In this document: positions 10,762-23,145 of the stretch, in pieces | Layout of the letters: every line of letters begins with the position of its first letter | Numbering within the stretch: the first letter of the stretch is position 1 | Assembly: GCA_037974665.1 (NCBI GenBank) | Contig: CM075769.1 | Location: 20,672,139 to 20,736,138 of the forward strand | Direction: 5' to 3' | Length of the DNA stretch: 64,000 nucleotides | Source of the DNA: Ehretia macrophylla | Taxonomy: Eukaryota > Streptophyta > Magnoliopsida > Boraginales > Ehretiaceae | The notes under the pieces: model-generated | The model's database searches: none | What the model was told of the DNA's origin: nothing | The model's input: the letters and a program-made list of their open reading frames with translations, nothing else | Translations under genes and position numbers: made by a program

Positions 10762-13048
10762 TGTCACGCCCCGACCCGACCCCACAAAAGGCCAAGCATG
10801 GACCCGACACATGGACGGAGTCTCCTCTGTACCGCGGACGATCCGAAAACCCCAAAATCAACATAATACTTGCGAAAGCCATAAAAACAATTAAAACAAG
10901 CCGACTTTCTTTTAAAAACATACATCCTCTTATTAACCAACTTTTCAAACCAAAATGCCATGCATACTACACAAGTATTTATGCCACTAAATAGTTAGCT
11001 ATTAGCATGCATTTCTTTACTAGTCATAAGAGTAAACTTTTACAGCTTTACATTCTTTCAACTTATACAACATAAGACCATAGAGGCCTTAAACTAGGAA
11101 ATACATACAAGGCTACAAGCCTCAAAATAAAGCGTCATCCAAGCAATATACATATCAAGCAAGGCTCGCACAAAATCTGGTAACCAACCACCAGCAAAGC
11201 AAAGAAGTGCTATCACGGAAACACTTCCACCTGCTCCTCCTCCTCCTCTATTACCTTAATAGGGTCTGCTTCAACTACTCCTGTAAAAATATAGTATAGA
11301 AAGAAATGAGCAAAAACTATTGCTCAGCGAGGGCAATTGGTCTCAAGGACGGAGATGAGAGGAGTATGCAATGCAATTAGCCAAGCAATTCATACAAATA
11401 TCATATAGAGATACAATAAGCCATCAATAAAGCAAGGCAAGCATTAATACTATAAACACTCAATCAAAGGATACGATACTCTTTTCATGAACAACTTTCA
11501 ATCACGAATTCGATGACGACGCGCCGGCCCAAACCACCTTATAACACCAGTTTGGAATACCCCGGAAGTGTCCATCAATCTACGACCCAAATCTCCCTGA
11601 GAGACAACCCAAGCGAGAAGAGGGAATAGCAGTGGAGCTAGAGCAACCAACACTGGCAACCCGAGGCTACCCAGAGAGGCCCATCACTCACGCGCGAGAT
11701 ACTATGTAATGCAAGACTCGATACAAGGCGATAAACAAGCAATAAAGCCACACGTGGGAGAATAACAAAGTAGGTTACTCTCGCACGCAATAGCAACAGT
11801 TGATATGCATTCCAATCAAAATCAATTCAACAAGTATATCAAGCAACCCTAAGCATTCTATAGACATAATATCAAGAAAACAAGCAAAATCACCAATCGG
11901 CCCCAACTATCAAAACACTACCATTTCCAAACGAGCCACGAGTTCCGGAAACCGACTTCGCCAATCCTCCTAGGTCACCATAAGGCACGTCTAAAGACCC
12001 CGAAACCCTACCTAACCCTAGAATTCACGCAAAGTCCCGATTTCCCCCTTTGCTCATTTGAACTACAACTATACCAACCAAATGCCCAACCAACGCCATA
12101 ATCACACCAAAAGTGCTTCCATGGCCTCCCAAAACAATGCCAACACGCAAAACGAGAAAACGCCAAACTTGACCTAAACGACCCCGACTTTCACCAAGGC
12201 ATAATTCCCGTTTTTCCATTACGCAACCCAAACAAACCATGAATTTAGGCATTCTAGCACACCTAGCACATTTCTACATCAACGGACAGCATAACGGAGC
12301 AACTTCATCGTTTCAAGGGTTTACTATTCACAAAACACTATTCAACAACCAATTTAAATTGCAATCTCAACATTTAACCGCAGAAAATGTTAAAAAGTTA
12401 TAAATACACGTTCTACAATTGCCAAGGAACATTCTAGAAGCATCAAAATGATTTAAATAACAATCTATGGATAAATTCTAAAAATCACAAAGTTAACATA
12501 CATAACGTTTAAATGCGCAAATAACGTGCTTCCCTCACCTTAGGCACTCTTAGTCGCTAGGAAAACAACGCTGGTCACCTCGGAAACCACCCCGCACGAG
12601 CTCACGCGAAGATTGAACGATTGGAAGTTGAAAGGTTTTTTTTTTCTCTCTAAGCTCTCGGCATGCTCTTGAGCTGATTTGCTTTTATTTATTTTTTTAT
12701 TTCCTTAGTTTTAAGCTTATAAGGTGACTATTAGGTCAAAGGGTCAAAGCTCTTAGTCAAACAACTTAAAAATTGGTCAATTTGCCTTATTTTGTGCATT
12801 TTAAAGCCATACTAACTAAGGAACAAATTAATTATAGCTAACAACAATTAAAATATAAAATTTAAGTCATCTAAATACTAGTTTCACTATTTGCTGAGGA
12901 CTAGAAACCGTTCTCTAGCTATCGCTCCCTAAATGCAATGCACGTTACGACAGCAAAGAAGTAACAATTTGAATTCTAAGTACTTAAGAAAATATAATTT
13001 TCAAAATAATAAACAAGGAAATTTCACATTCCGGGCTCGGGTATTACA
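10762..13048 (-). repeat. E2 5' LTR (right copy)
   Basis: This 2287-bp LTR, TGTCACGCC...GTATTACA, is intact at both ends. It carries the TGAG/CTCA hairpin at 11307-11326 (TGAGCAA / TTGCTCA, perfect here). Many of the differences from the left copy are transitions. Confidence 0.94.
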
Positions 13049-13053
13049 GGACC
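13049..13053. other. E2 target-site duplication GGACC (right copy)
   Basis: The five bases GGACC at 13049-13053 repeat 3532-3536 and rejoin the two halves of the TRIM LTR, which proves where E2 inserted. Confidence 0.97.
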
Positions 13054-13175
13054 CTCACGGTTTTGTCCCTTTGAGGATCTCTCCTCAAAAGGCGCCCTGG
13101 CTGATACAAGGAACTAAGCCCTTATATCCAGTTCTCTTACTTCTAAGACTTCCGATGTGGGATTGTGTTACCACA
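13054..13175 (-). repeat. TRIM LTR copy 3, right part
   Basis: This continues the TRIM LTR that breaks off at 3536, ending GTGTTACCACA at 13175. The following sequence (TTATA...) belongs to an X-type element on the opposite strand. It gives no target-site duplication with the left flank of any TRIM copy. Confidence 0.9.
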
Positions 13176-13549
13176 TTATATAAATTTTGCACTCGACAAA
13201 TGATGATGAAATCCTTGAGTTTGGTCTTATATGTGCTGCATCTACTCTGGCTATCCTTTGACTTCTTTATTTGGTACTTGTTGAACTTCTACTGGAGATT
13301 CGTGTGTGGGGTATTCTTCTTGTCGTTATTGTGCGGTATTAGTGACATCTACAGTATCCCTGCTTTAGTCTTTAGTTGGTATTTTCTCGGCATTCTTGGT
13401 TGGAATTTCTATTAGGGTTTTCCTATGAGTATCTTAATCGGTGTCCTGCTCAGCAACCAATGAAGAGTGGTCAGAGTTGGATTTCAGATGATGTTGAGTC
13501 CTATTGGAAGAAGAATTACGAGGACGCAATTGTTTTAAGGGGGGAAAGA
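13176..13549 (+). mobile_element. E3 internal remnant (X-type non-autonomous element), with stem-loop and PPT
   Basis: This is the 3' end of an X-type internal region on the plus strand. Its last 110 bp match the corresponding end of E5 (reverse of 46096-46205). It ends with a stem (13514-13520 / 13525-13531, AGGA loop, one A-C mismatch) and a polypurine tract TTTTAAGGGGGGAAAG before the LTR at 13550. It has no gag or pol homology. The left part is missing because the TRIM copy 3 boundary cuts it. Confidence 0.8.
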
Positions 13550-16262
13550 TGTGATAACCCGAACCCGGCATGCATTTAATAGCATTTGACTGCATTTAAT
13601 TAAGTGTTTAATTAGTTAATCAACCATTTTGCACTATTTTGATATTTCTTTTAAAAGCATTCAATAATTTTTATATTGAATAATTTAAAAGATTATTACC
13701 TATTTTTATTGTTTATAGTAATTAGATTTATTTTCTTCTGTTTAATTAAGTGTCATCTTAAATGTTAGTATTTAATTGCATCTGACTACGTGTTTATATT
13801 AACTTATTCTTTTGTACCTTAACATTAATTTCATAATTCTTTAAAATATTCTAGAAATAGTTAAATTAATTATTTTTAAATGAATATTGATTATTTTGAT
13901 TATTTTAATAATCAGTTTTAATTTTCTTGCATTAAATTACTCGATTTTCAATTAAATGAGAAAAGTAACTCCAAGCCGGAGTGAATTTTAAGCTATTCTA
14001 CTATTCTACTTTTCAAAAAAAATTATAGTTTTATATTATTGCTCATCATTTGATTAGCGATCATTTATTGACCGTTCGATCATAGCATTTCAGAAATGAA
14101 AGTTAGAGGAATATTTCTCGGATTTCGTGGATAGCGTTTCTAGTTTAATTTAGCTAGTTTTAGTTGGTTTTCATTAAAATTGCATTGTTTTAACTTGAAT
14201 TCGGTTAAATGGCATCAAAATAAGCTTGTTTGACCATATTTTCACTTAAGCTTGACCTTGCAACATGACCAAAATGCCCTTTGTCATCTTTTATAAATAA
14301 AACAAGGCAAAAATCAAAACAAAACAAATTGCAAAATACCCATTGTATCCCCCCCATGGCCGAATGCATCCAAGGAGAAAAAAATAATTTTTGCTTCAAT
14401 TTTCTTCTACAATCATGCGTGGAATTGCTCGGGGGTCATGGCTCGGGTCCTTATGGGTCTTCCTCGTCAATCTCTGTGAGGGTTTTCACGTTTTTGTGCA
14501 TTTATATTCAAATTTGATTTTTGATTCAATTTCTTAGATTTGATATTTAATGCGTTATAATGCTTGAAATTGCTTGGAATTTCCCCTTTAGGGTTCGTAG
14601 AGCATTGCTTGTTAGTTATTTAGTGATTTTTACAGTTAGAAATGCAAATTGAATTTAGGCAAGAACGTGAATAGTAAAAATAAATAGTAAAACCCTAGAA
14701 TTTTGAATTTTTGATCCGAATTATGATTTCTTGATTTGGATAGGTGCCATTAATGATAGAAAGATAAAATGTGAAATAAAAACAGATCAGCCTTTGTTAA
14801 AATTAAAAATTAGACAAAGAAACGAAAATGGGCCGTTTGACCAAAAGTTGACTGTGCTCGAATTGAGTTGGGGGTTTTGCTATTGAGGGCATGGAAGCAC
14901 TTTTGGCACTATCGTGGCGTTGATTGAGTGACCGGTTAACATAGTTGTAGTTCAAACGCAGTAGGTGGACTTTCGGGCTTCGGTTGGAAAATGAAGTTTA
15001 GTGACATAGAAACGTGCCTTGTAGTGCCTAAGTGAATGTAGTGAAATCGGTTTCCTAATCCCGTAGCTTGTTTGCTCGTAATTGCCTTTGGAAATTAGGG
15101 ATTGAATAGTGATATTTGACGTTTTCGTGCTTGAACTACTATTACGTGTCTAGTTGATGTTCTTGTTGAAGTTAATGATAATCATGCTTGAAAAGTTAAT
15201 TGAATGCTAATGTTGTTTGTAAATGCTTGATATCTCGTTTATCGCCACTAATCTGCACTTTCGTGTTATTGCTCGTTTATTGCTTGTATCTCGTATTGCA
15301 TTACATTAGTGTTAGGCGCGTGAGTGATGGGCCTCTCTGGGCAGTCTCGAGCTGATGCTGCCCTCGGTGATTTGGGTCGTAGATGTGTCGGGGTGCATCC
15401 GGAGTACACCCAGTGGAAGTTATAAGGTGGTTGCGCGCTTATTGTCATCGTTGTCAACATCAAGCTCGAGATTGATGTATCGCTCGTGAAATGGTACATT
15501 GCTCGTATGAGTGAACCATAGTCTTCAAAGTCTGGTATAGCTTTGAATGGTTGTGTTAATGCTTTTATTAATTGTTTATTGTATTGATTGTTTATATTGA
15601 TTGCTTTACTTGTCAGTTATATTGCTTAACTGCCTTATTTGTATTGCACGATCTTCTTTCTCTCCACCTCGATATCTGTCTCGCCCTCACTGAGTATACG
15701 TGTTGTGTATACTCACTCCTCACCACCACATTTCAGGAAATATCATGTTAGCTGGAAAGTTCGTGGTTACGTGATAGATCGTGCTTGAAGAGTTGCCTTG
15801 CATGTTATGTGGCCTGAGTTGTCAAAGATGTAAAGATTTTACTTTCATAAGATGTATGTTTTCATGTATTGTATGTATTTAGTGTTAAAAGTTATGTAAT
15901 TAACTTAACTAAGTTTATTAGAATGTTATGATAGTCTATTTTATGCAATAGGTTAGTATAGTTTAATTGCCAAGCATGAATGTACTTGTCAAAGATGAGA
16001 AGAGATAGGTTAGCTTTTAAATTAGAAATGTATATTTACTTGTGTTCGTTTGTTGAGAACCAAGACTCGGATGGCCTTGAGGTGTTTGTATGGTTGGACA
16101 CGGTGCTGGTCCACTTATATGCTATTGCAGGTTTTGCATTTTGCCTAGAAACAGGGGAGACTCCTTCCGTCTTTCCCTAAAAATTTTGCCCGGGTTTGGA
16201 ATTGGGCTGCGATTAGATTGATTGATAGAACCTCCGGTCTCGAGAGGGATCGGGGTGTTACA
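13550..16262 (+). repeat. E3 3' LTR (X type)
   Basis: It begins TGTGATAACCCGAACCCGGCATGC after the polypurine tract and ends GGGATCGGGGTGTTACA, matching the E5 LTRs in both terminal blocks but longer (2713 versus 2436 bp). It holds the perfect 9-bp hairpin TGAGTATAC / GTATACTC(A) at 15691-15715. The ATCCGGA-loop hairpin lies around 15391-15411. No coding region was recognised. Confidence 0.85.
15691..15715 (+). other. LTR hairpin TGAGTATAC / GTATACTCA
   Basis: A perfect 9-bp stem with a 7-base loop lies 547 bases before the LTR end, followed within 25 bases by a pyrimidine-rich stretch and CAG. The arms differ among LTR families here but stay complementary. Confidence 0.65.
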
Positions 16263-16561
16263 GACATTATGTGCTAAAGTGGAATGATTGCATGCTCGAA
16301 GCTTCTTGCTTGATATGTTTCGATCCAAGTTGTAAAAGTTATAATTTGTTTGTATTACCCTCGGGTAGAAGGGTAACTGCAGCTGAAACCCTAATTTGTA
16401 ATAGCCTTTTGTATTTTAACGCTTGTATAATGGATAGTTATTGACTGTTTCCCTATCTTTTATTCCAATTAATGTTATAAAAAGTTATACACATAAGACT
16501 GCATTGACAATAAGTGCAGATTCTGACCTAATCTTGAGAAGGGTCGGGTTAGGGTCGTTAC
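16263..16561 (+). repeat. V-type LTR fragment (3' end)
   Basis: About 300 bp end in TTGAGAAGGGTCGGG...GTCGTTACA. The same end is seen in reverse at 57531. Its left part is missing; the E3 LTR ends against it at 16262. Nothing coding is visible. Confidence 0.7.
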
Positions 16562-17559
16562 ATTCATCCTCTGTAGCCATTCCCTCTCTCGCTAGGGATG
16601 TTGCCCCAGGAGAGCTAGGTCGTAGGATTAATGAGGTGTTTAACCGGAGCCCTCGTTTGGTGTAAAGGGTTATGCTGGCTTATCATTATCATTATCATTA
16701 TTATATCAGGTTTGTGTTCGTGGTTTGTGGATAGTGGTTTGTGTTCGTGGTCAATATTGTATCCTGTTGAGTAACTCTCGTTTGGGCCCTTGTTCCTTGG
16801 AGAGTTACCTTTGATTGTATTCTCATGATTGTTTAACTTACCTTGAAATGTATTGTTTAGCTTGTTTATTTGTTTAATATGTTAGTTGAATTGTTAATTT
16901 GCTTAAGTGTGGGTTGTTGCATTACACGAAAGGTTTTCAAAACTCCCCAGATATCTGTTTTCCCTCCCTCACTGGTCATACGTGTTTTGTATGCTCACCC
17001 TCGTTTCTAACATTTTCAGGTTCAGAGCCTTCAGAAAGTGTTAAGGAGAAAGCTCGAGAGTTACTGTGATTGGATATGCTAGCCTCAGTTGACTGTACAT
17101 GTGATTTTATGTGAATTAGTTAAGTGGCTTGGATTGTAAACTAGTTGAGTCCATAGAAATCTTGAATGTAATTGTATTGGGTTTTATATGTATTTGTGTT
17201 GTCATAGAGGGTTGTAATGTAAAGTTTAAAGGCTTGTAAGAACTGATAGTCATGAATGGTTTGTAATAACTTGGTGAATTACTTTATTGCCTATCGGACT
17301 TGCATGCTTGTTTGGAATAATGAAAGATGATTGGTGGACTTAATAGATAAGAATGTTGAGTAGATATGATTAGAGTGGTATAATAATCGAATTATTTGTT
17401 AAAAGAACTTCAATAGTTAATGGAATGCATGATTGTGTGTTGAGAGAAAGACTCGGATGAACTTATAGTATTGGGAAAATCATAATATGAATGGTATATA
17501 TTGCTGTTATGGTCAATTCTTCTGGGGGCAGGGTTTTGGATAGTCCTAGAAACAGGGAA
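16562..17559 (+). repeat. U-type LTR fragment, left part
   Basis: This LTR body resembles, on the plus strand, the 53067-57441 LTR. It carries the block CCCTCCCTCACT with a degenerate TGAG/CTCA hairpin (about 16973-16997), then TTTCTAACATTTTCAG. A TTATCA microsatellite lies near 16680-16705. It is broken at 17559 by the solo LTR 17560-20017 and resumes at 20018. Its own 5' part is not in the window. Confidence 0.72.
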
Positions 17560-18389
17560 TGTAAAGGGGATCGGTTCTCGGAAACATGTTCTTCACAACA
17601 TAAAAGAGTTAAAGCGCAAGCGTTAAGCATTTTAAAATTTTCAACATTAACTTTTGTAATCACATGTATTTCCAAAGTAAAGTCCATAATAATCAACATG
17701 CAACATATAATATATCAAATATACTATAAAGTAAACGAGAGGTAAAATGGCATACCTCCCGTTTATAGCCGAGTGAAGGTGGAACCACGACGGAGATGCT
17801 ACGGCGTGGTCAAGCCTTCTTCACACATGCAACGGCTCTAGATCAAAATACACAAGCATCCAATAGTTATTACTACAAACTAAGTTAATGTGCAAGATAT
17901 TTAGAAGTAGAAATAAGCTTGTATATAATTATAAAGCAAAAAGAATAACACTTATCTTTTTTCATGCTTTGGCCGAGAGCATTGAGATGAAAACAAGATG
18001 GCTTGGACTAGCCTCCTTCACAAGTGTAAAGGTCATAGATTGAAACACATGAGCATCCAATGGCAAACACCACGAACCAAGTATATCTGTTAGCTCCTCG
18101 GTAATAGATATAAGCTTGTATAAAGTTAGAAAAGCAAAAGAAAATTCCCTACCACTTTTCTCTACTATGGCCGAAAATACCATAGGAAAAATGAGAGGAT
18201 TTTATTGCTCATGTTTGTGTGCCTTGGCCTAAAAAACAACTTGAAACAATGAAGAGATGTTGGCTTTATATAGAGTCTTGAGATGTGTAGGCATGTGACG
18301 AGTGGCATGTTATGTCTTCTCAAGACATCACCTTTTTGCCAAGTGTCAAACGTACATATATATTCAAGCCAACTTGTTCTTTGTCTTTT

Positions 18390-18555
18390 AGTGTTTGTTT
18401 TTTAGTGCAAGTTGCTGCATGTATTCTAGTGTTTTATCTTTTAGTGCAAGTTGTTGTTTGTCTTATAGTGTTTTGTCTTTTAATGCAAGTTGTTGTTTGT
18501 CTTCTAGTGTTTTGTCTTTTAGTGCAAGTTGTTGTTTGTCTTTTAGTGCAGACAA
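18390..18555. repeat. 40-bp minisatellite
   Basis: About four copies of a roughly 40-bp unit (core TAGTGCAAGTTGTTGTTTG then TCTT.TAGTGTTTTGTC) lie in tandem. The reading frame across it is only a translation of the repeat. Confidence 0.75.
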
Positions 18556-18618
18556 ACATTAATTAATTCTAAATCCCTTTAGAATAATTAATTGAAGATT
18601 GACCCCTCAATCTATTTG

Positions 18619-18850
18619 CACTTAGACCCCAACACTTTCAATATTTGGACTTAGACCCCAACACTTTCGAAAATTATGATTTTGGCTTACTTAACCGTTA
18701 ATGGCCAAAATAACACCGTTAACACTTTAACGTGTTTTTAACTCAGTAATTGCACTTTGACCCCAATACTTTAAGTGTTTATACTTTGGCCCCAATACTT
18801 TCAGTATTTACACTTTGGCCCCAATACTTTCAGTATTTGTACTTTTGGCC
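18619..18850. repeat. 29-bp tandem units, two short clusters
   Basis: Units of about 29 bp with the core ACTTTGGCCCCAATACTTTC occur as two copies at 18619-18675 and three or more at 18753-18848. The divergent stretch between them carries TTAACCGTTAA-like sequence. Confidence 0.65.
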
Positions 18851-20017
18851 CGCTTAACTATTAACGTCCAAAATAAACAACGTTAACTCTTTAACGTGTT
18901 TCCAACTTAATATCAAGCTCGTTAATTGCCTTATTCTTGATGCTCTTTATGTGTGTGACTTTCTAGATTCATAACCGTATAGCGATGAGGGACTATTAAA
19001 CGCTTTTAATCTATTCCGATAATGTCTCCGTTATTCTCCGGAATACCCTCATGTTCAAGAGTTACGTCTAGCAACATACGCGTATCATGACAATTTATAC
19101 GGTAATGAAGTCCAACTTTTATGAATCTATTTATAGTTGCGAATTAGTTTACAGTCCAATTATTCCATTAAATATGTCCCGATCATTGTGGGGACCATGA
19201 TATGATTAAGCCTACTAAACGATGCTATGCATAGATCTATTCGGTGGAATAAGAGATGACACCTATGGAACCCTTTTCATCATTCCATCTGTTATGTGCC
19301 CCGGCCGAGGACTTCCTCATTTAACAACTGAAATAAGATCGCATAGGATATCGTCTCACGTCAGAGGTTAACGGATCTTATCTTGACAATTATCTGTCAG
19401 TTTATACCACAAAACTAAAACGCGAAAGGTCGTAACCCACCTATTGGAAGATGGGTATTGTCCAGTCGCAGTATTTAGCCCCTGATATAACCGGCAACCA
19501 TAATTTCTCAAGTCAAAAGATTAATTTGCACAATTCGCAACGAATAACAAACTATTAATTCAAAGTCATGTAGTTTATTATTCTGGTCACATTCAGTGAT
19601 TCGTTCAACTAACAATCACCCATATGTAAGTCAGTCACATTCCTATGCTGTTATAGCACAAGGCTCACCATCCTTTATCATTAACATCTCTCTGTTAATC
19701 AAAGGTAACTTACATATGATAGCCCGTACTTGATTATTCTAGTCCAGGTCGAATAATCTGAGGGCTATGAATCATTTTGAATGTTTATCATATTGAATAA
19801 ATATGCCAACGTATTCTAAACTCTTTTAGAATATATTTCTTCTCCAAAAAACATTAAGGACACATTCATATAATAGGAATGGCGAAGAATATGAACATCA
19901 CAAACAAGTCAATATGTAAACAAACATATAGACGTAAATGCTATTAGGTGCAAGTTAATGCCAAAATATCCCAAAATATGTTATCTAACTATATAGCATT
20001 AGGGCATATCTCCAATA

Positions 20018-20103
20018 GGGAAAACTCCGTCCGTTTTTCCTCATTTTTTGTGACTTCGAGTTTTGGATCGGGGCTCCGGTCTCGTGAAGGATCGGGGTGT
20101 TAC
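20018..20103 (+). repeat. U-type LTR fragment, right end
   Basis: This continues the LTR broken at 17559. It ends with CTCGTGAAGGATCGGGG followed by TGTTACA, the terminal block shared by several LTR types in the window. Confidence 0.75.
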
Positions 20104-21319
20104 ACCCAATGAAATGGATAAGATGGGAGCAAGATACAATTTGGATTTTGAGAACCGTGAAAATAATTCCTTGAAAGCTATAATTATCAAGCTGCCTTTG
20201 GCTGTTACTATCTACAACAAACAACTTTCGCCCATACAAGCGTCGATTCAAATTCGAGGCATTTTGAGCTGATGAACCGGAGTATGCTATGGTCATCCAC
20301 TCAGCATGGTCGGTTCCTCAATTTAGTAACCAGGTACAATAGTTCTTGGATGAACAGTCGCTATGTGCCCAACGTTTGCTGCAATAGAACAAACGTTTCT
20401 TTCACAACAGTGCAACTTAGATCATAGAGCTTTAATCCAAACTATTAGCTCTACAAGACCTTCCGTATACACAATACAACCAAAGCCTTGTCAATGAATT
20501 GTGTGCCTTCTTCCACGCTACCATTATCCAGCATAGACAGCGCAACAAAATTCTTCGGCTTTGTGACCCGACGGGTGCCTGGATTGAGAATATTGAGCGC
20601 TTAAAAGCATTAGCCAGCTCCTACTTCCAATCGCTATACACCAAAGAGGGCCCAAAGGTCTACCAATCTATCCTGCAACAGATTCACCCGATCGTCCCTT
20701 TGGCAACAAACGAGATACTTATTCGGCCTCCAACAAGTGTTGAGATTCACCAAGCAGTGTGGTTGATAGGCAGTAATAAGGCTCCAAGCCTCGATGGCTT
20801 CACAGGTTTATTGTATCATCAGTACTGGGACACCATACAAGAGGATGTCTACAGGGTTGTGTCTGTTTTTTTCTAGGGATGCCAACTACACACGTCTCTC
20901 AACCATACTACCATAACTCTGGTTCTGAAGATTGCCTAACTGGAGTCTCTAGCGCAGTTCTGACCAATCAGCTGTATCAACTTTTCGTATAAGATAATCT
21001 CAAAATTGATGGCACAACGTCTTCAACCCTTCTTAGATGGACTCATTTCACCACAACAAAGTGCATTTATCAAATGTCATGCCATTTAGGACAACATCAT
21101 CATTACTCAAGAAATAAATCACTACCTAAAAAAGCGGAGACAGTCTGACTCTCATGTAGCTGCCCTCAAACTCGACATGGCTAGGCATACGATCAGGTGG
21201 ATTGGGAGTTATTCTTTAAACTACTTCTTCGATTGGGCTTCCACAAAATTTAAGTCTCCTGGATTATGTTGTGTGTATCTACTATCTCATATACAGTTCT
21301 ATTTAATGGTGAGCCTCTA
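20104..21319 (+). pseudogene. L1-like LINE, RT N-terminal half (fragment 1 of 3)
   Basis: Conceptual translation gives the linker before RT (RFKFEAF with a stop where Trp fits, then ADEPEYA). The fingers region follows (FHATIIQHRQRNKI, KAPSLDGFTGLLYHQYW at 20499-20876). The palm start comes next (ISKLMAQRLQPLLDGLISPQQSAF, then LDMA and AYDQVDW split by a frameshift near 21185). LINE RT copies its RNA at a nicked target. The segment stops at CTCTA 21315-21319, the target site of the Z element, and resumes at 39075. Several stops and frameshifts make it inactive. Confidence 0.85.
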
Positions 21320-22308
21320 TGTAATACCTCGATCCCTCATAGAATCAGGACCACTAGAGCAACCCCACCCGATCCCTAAGGCACGAAAAACGAGGAAAAA
21401 TATACAAAGTTTCTCCTATACTATGGCCAATCCAAACTTGATCAATCAAGCTCAACAACATACAACAACACAAAACCACATAAAATTCCATTCAAGATTG
21501 CATGGTAGGCTTAGCGTTTCCTTATTTTAGACAATACATGATCAACCATTCTAGCCACCTATACTAGTACATTTACAAGACCACTAAGCTTCAAAGTAAA
21601 TTAGAGATTCAATATACAAGTACAACTCCATATTACAACACTTTCAGGCCATATCAAGACAAGTTTATCCAAGCACTCTAGCAAGCAAGTAAAACATCTC
21701 AAATTTCTTCTTCTGCTTGGGAAACCATCCCTACTTATTGTGAAAATGGTAGATAAAAAGGGGTGAGCATGCACTATGCTCAGTGAGGGAGGAATAAATA
21801 CTAGAAGTTTTCGGAAAATCCTTTCGTGCAATGCATATAAGCAAGTCATATAAAGAACAACAAGTACACAATAATAAGCACGAAAGTATACATTAATACG
21901 AGACAATCATTCAAGCTTTATAAACTATATAACATATGTAGAAAGGATACGATTTCAATCACGAACACAAACACAAACACGAGTACGAACACGAACACGA
22001 TAATAATGTCGGCAAATCCCTAAACACTCTAATGGGTGTACTCCGGATGTACCCCGAATATCCTATGACCAACACCTTGAGACCTTCAATGACCAAGCGA
22101 GTAAAGGAATAAGGTATGAAGGTTAAGCAACCAACCACTGGCAAGCCCGATGCCACCTAGGGAGGCCCAACACATCCGGCTCAAAGGATATAGTTGCAAC
22201 CATTGATGCGAGATACATGATATAATACTTGATAATCCACGAATAATCAACTGATAAACACACAAATGAGGGACAACAAAGTAGACTGCCCCTCGAGCAC
22301 ACAAGCAA
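21320..22308 (-). repeat. Z element, partial LTR
   Basis: It starts TGTAATACCTCGATCC and matches the reverse of about 41760-42706. It carries the hairpin TGAGCAT / ATGCTCA at 21764-21782 and a GTAC-type hairpin near 22034. It breaks at 22308 in the middle of the LTR, where the next copy begins. Confidence 0.82.
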
Positions 22309-23145
22309 TGAACGCCCTGATCCATCGCAGAATCAGGACCACTATAGCAACCCGACCCAATCCCTAAGGCATGAAAAATGAGAAAAAATAGATAGAGTTT
22401 CCCCTGTGCTATGGCCAGACCAAACTTGGTCAATCAAGCTCAAAAACATACAACAACACAAAACCACATAAAATTCCATTCAAGATTGCATAGTCGGCTT
22501 AGCATTTCCTTATTTTAGACAATACATGATCAACCATTCTAGCCACCTATACTAGTACATTTACAAGACCGCTAAGCTTCAAAGTAAATTACAGATTCAA
22601 TATACAAGTACAACTCCATATTATAACACTTTTAGGCCATATCAAGACAAGTTTATCCAAGCACTCTAGCAAGCAAGTAAAGTATCTCAAATTTCTTCTT
22701 TTTCCTGGGAAACCATTCCTGCTTATCCTGAAAATGGTAGATAAAAAAGGGTGAGCAAACACTATGCTCAATGAGGGGGGAATAAATACTTGGAGTTTTT
22801 GGAAAATCCTTTCGTGCAATGCATATAAATAAGTCATATAAAGAACAACAAGTACACAATAATAAGCACGAGAATATACATTAATACGAGACAATCATTC
22901 AAGCTCTATAAACTATATCACATATATAAAATGGATACGATCTCGATCACGAACACGAACACGAAAACAAACCCTAAAATAATGTCGATAAATCCCTAAA
23001 CACTCAGTGGGTATACTCCGGATGTACATTGAATATCCTACGACCCAATACCATGAGACCTTCAATGACCAAGCAAGTGAGGGAATAAGGTACGGAGGTT
23101 GAGCAGCCAACCACTGGCAAGTCCGATGCCTACGGAGGCCTAACA
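22309..23145 (-). repeat. Z element, second LTR, part 1
   Basis: It begins TGAACGCCCTGATCC and repeats 21320-22308 with many differences. It is interrupted at 23141-23145 (TAACA) by the W-type solo LTR and resumes at 30221. Confidence 0.8.

Larger units (their letters stand above)
3537..13048 (-). mobile_element. E2, complete but inactivated Ty3/Gypsy chromovirus
   Basis: This 9.5-kb element has two LTRs (3537-5822 and 10762-13048), a primer site, a polypurine tract, and the gag, protease, RT, RNase H, integrase order of Ty3/Gypsy. It is flanked by a perfect 5-bp duplication GGACC and inserted in a TRIM LTR. The integrase ends in a GPY module and a chromodomain-like tail, and Gag begins MPPRRG, both consistent with a Tekay/Del-type chromovirus (tentative). 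I counted about 60 differences between the LTRs by eye, roughly 2.7 percent. Several stops and at least one frameshift break the polyprotein, so this copy cannot encode active protein. Confidence 0.93.
17560..20017 (-). repeat. Copia-like solo LTR
   Basis: This 2458-bp stretch is flanked by a perfect 5-bp duplication GGGAA (17555-17559 and 20018-20022). In the minus sense it starts TATTGGAGATATGCCC and ends CCCCTTTACA. The start resembles the TGTTGGAGATATGCCC start of plant Copia LTRs, with G mutated to A. There are no gag or pol domains. It contains two internal tandem-repeat tracts. A solo LTR made by LTR-LTR recombination is the simplest reading; a non-autonomous element is possible. Confidence 0.7.

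Noticed and set aside
13190-13415. Coding region in the E3 remnant
   Set aside because: The frame crosses the TRIM boundary and has no similarity to Gag, Pol or any family I know.
18312-18566. Hydrophobic 84-codon frame with repeated LLVQVVV units
   Set aside because: It is a translation of the 40-bp minisatellite, not a membrane protein gene.
16680-20103. Host gene in the region between E3 and the LINE
   Set aside because: All of it is accounted for by LTR fragments and the solo LTR; no exon-like coding region is seen.
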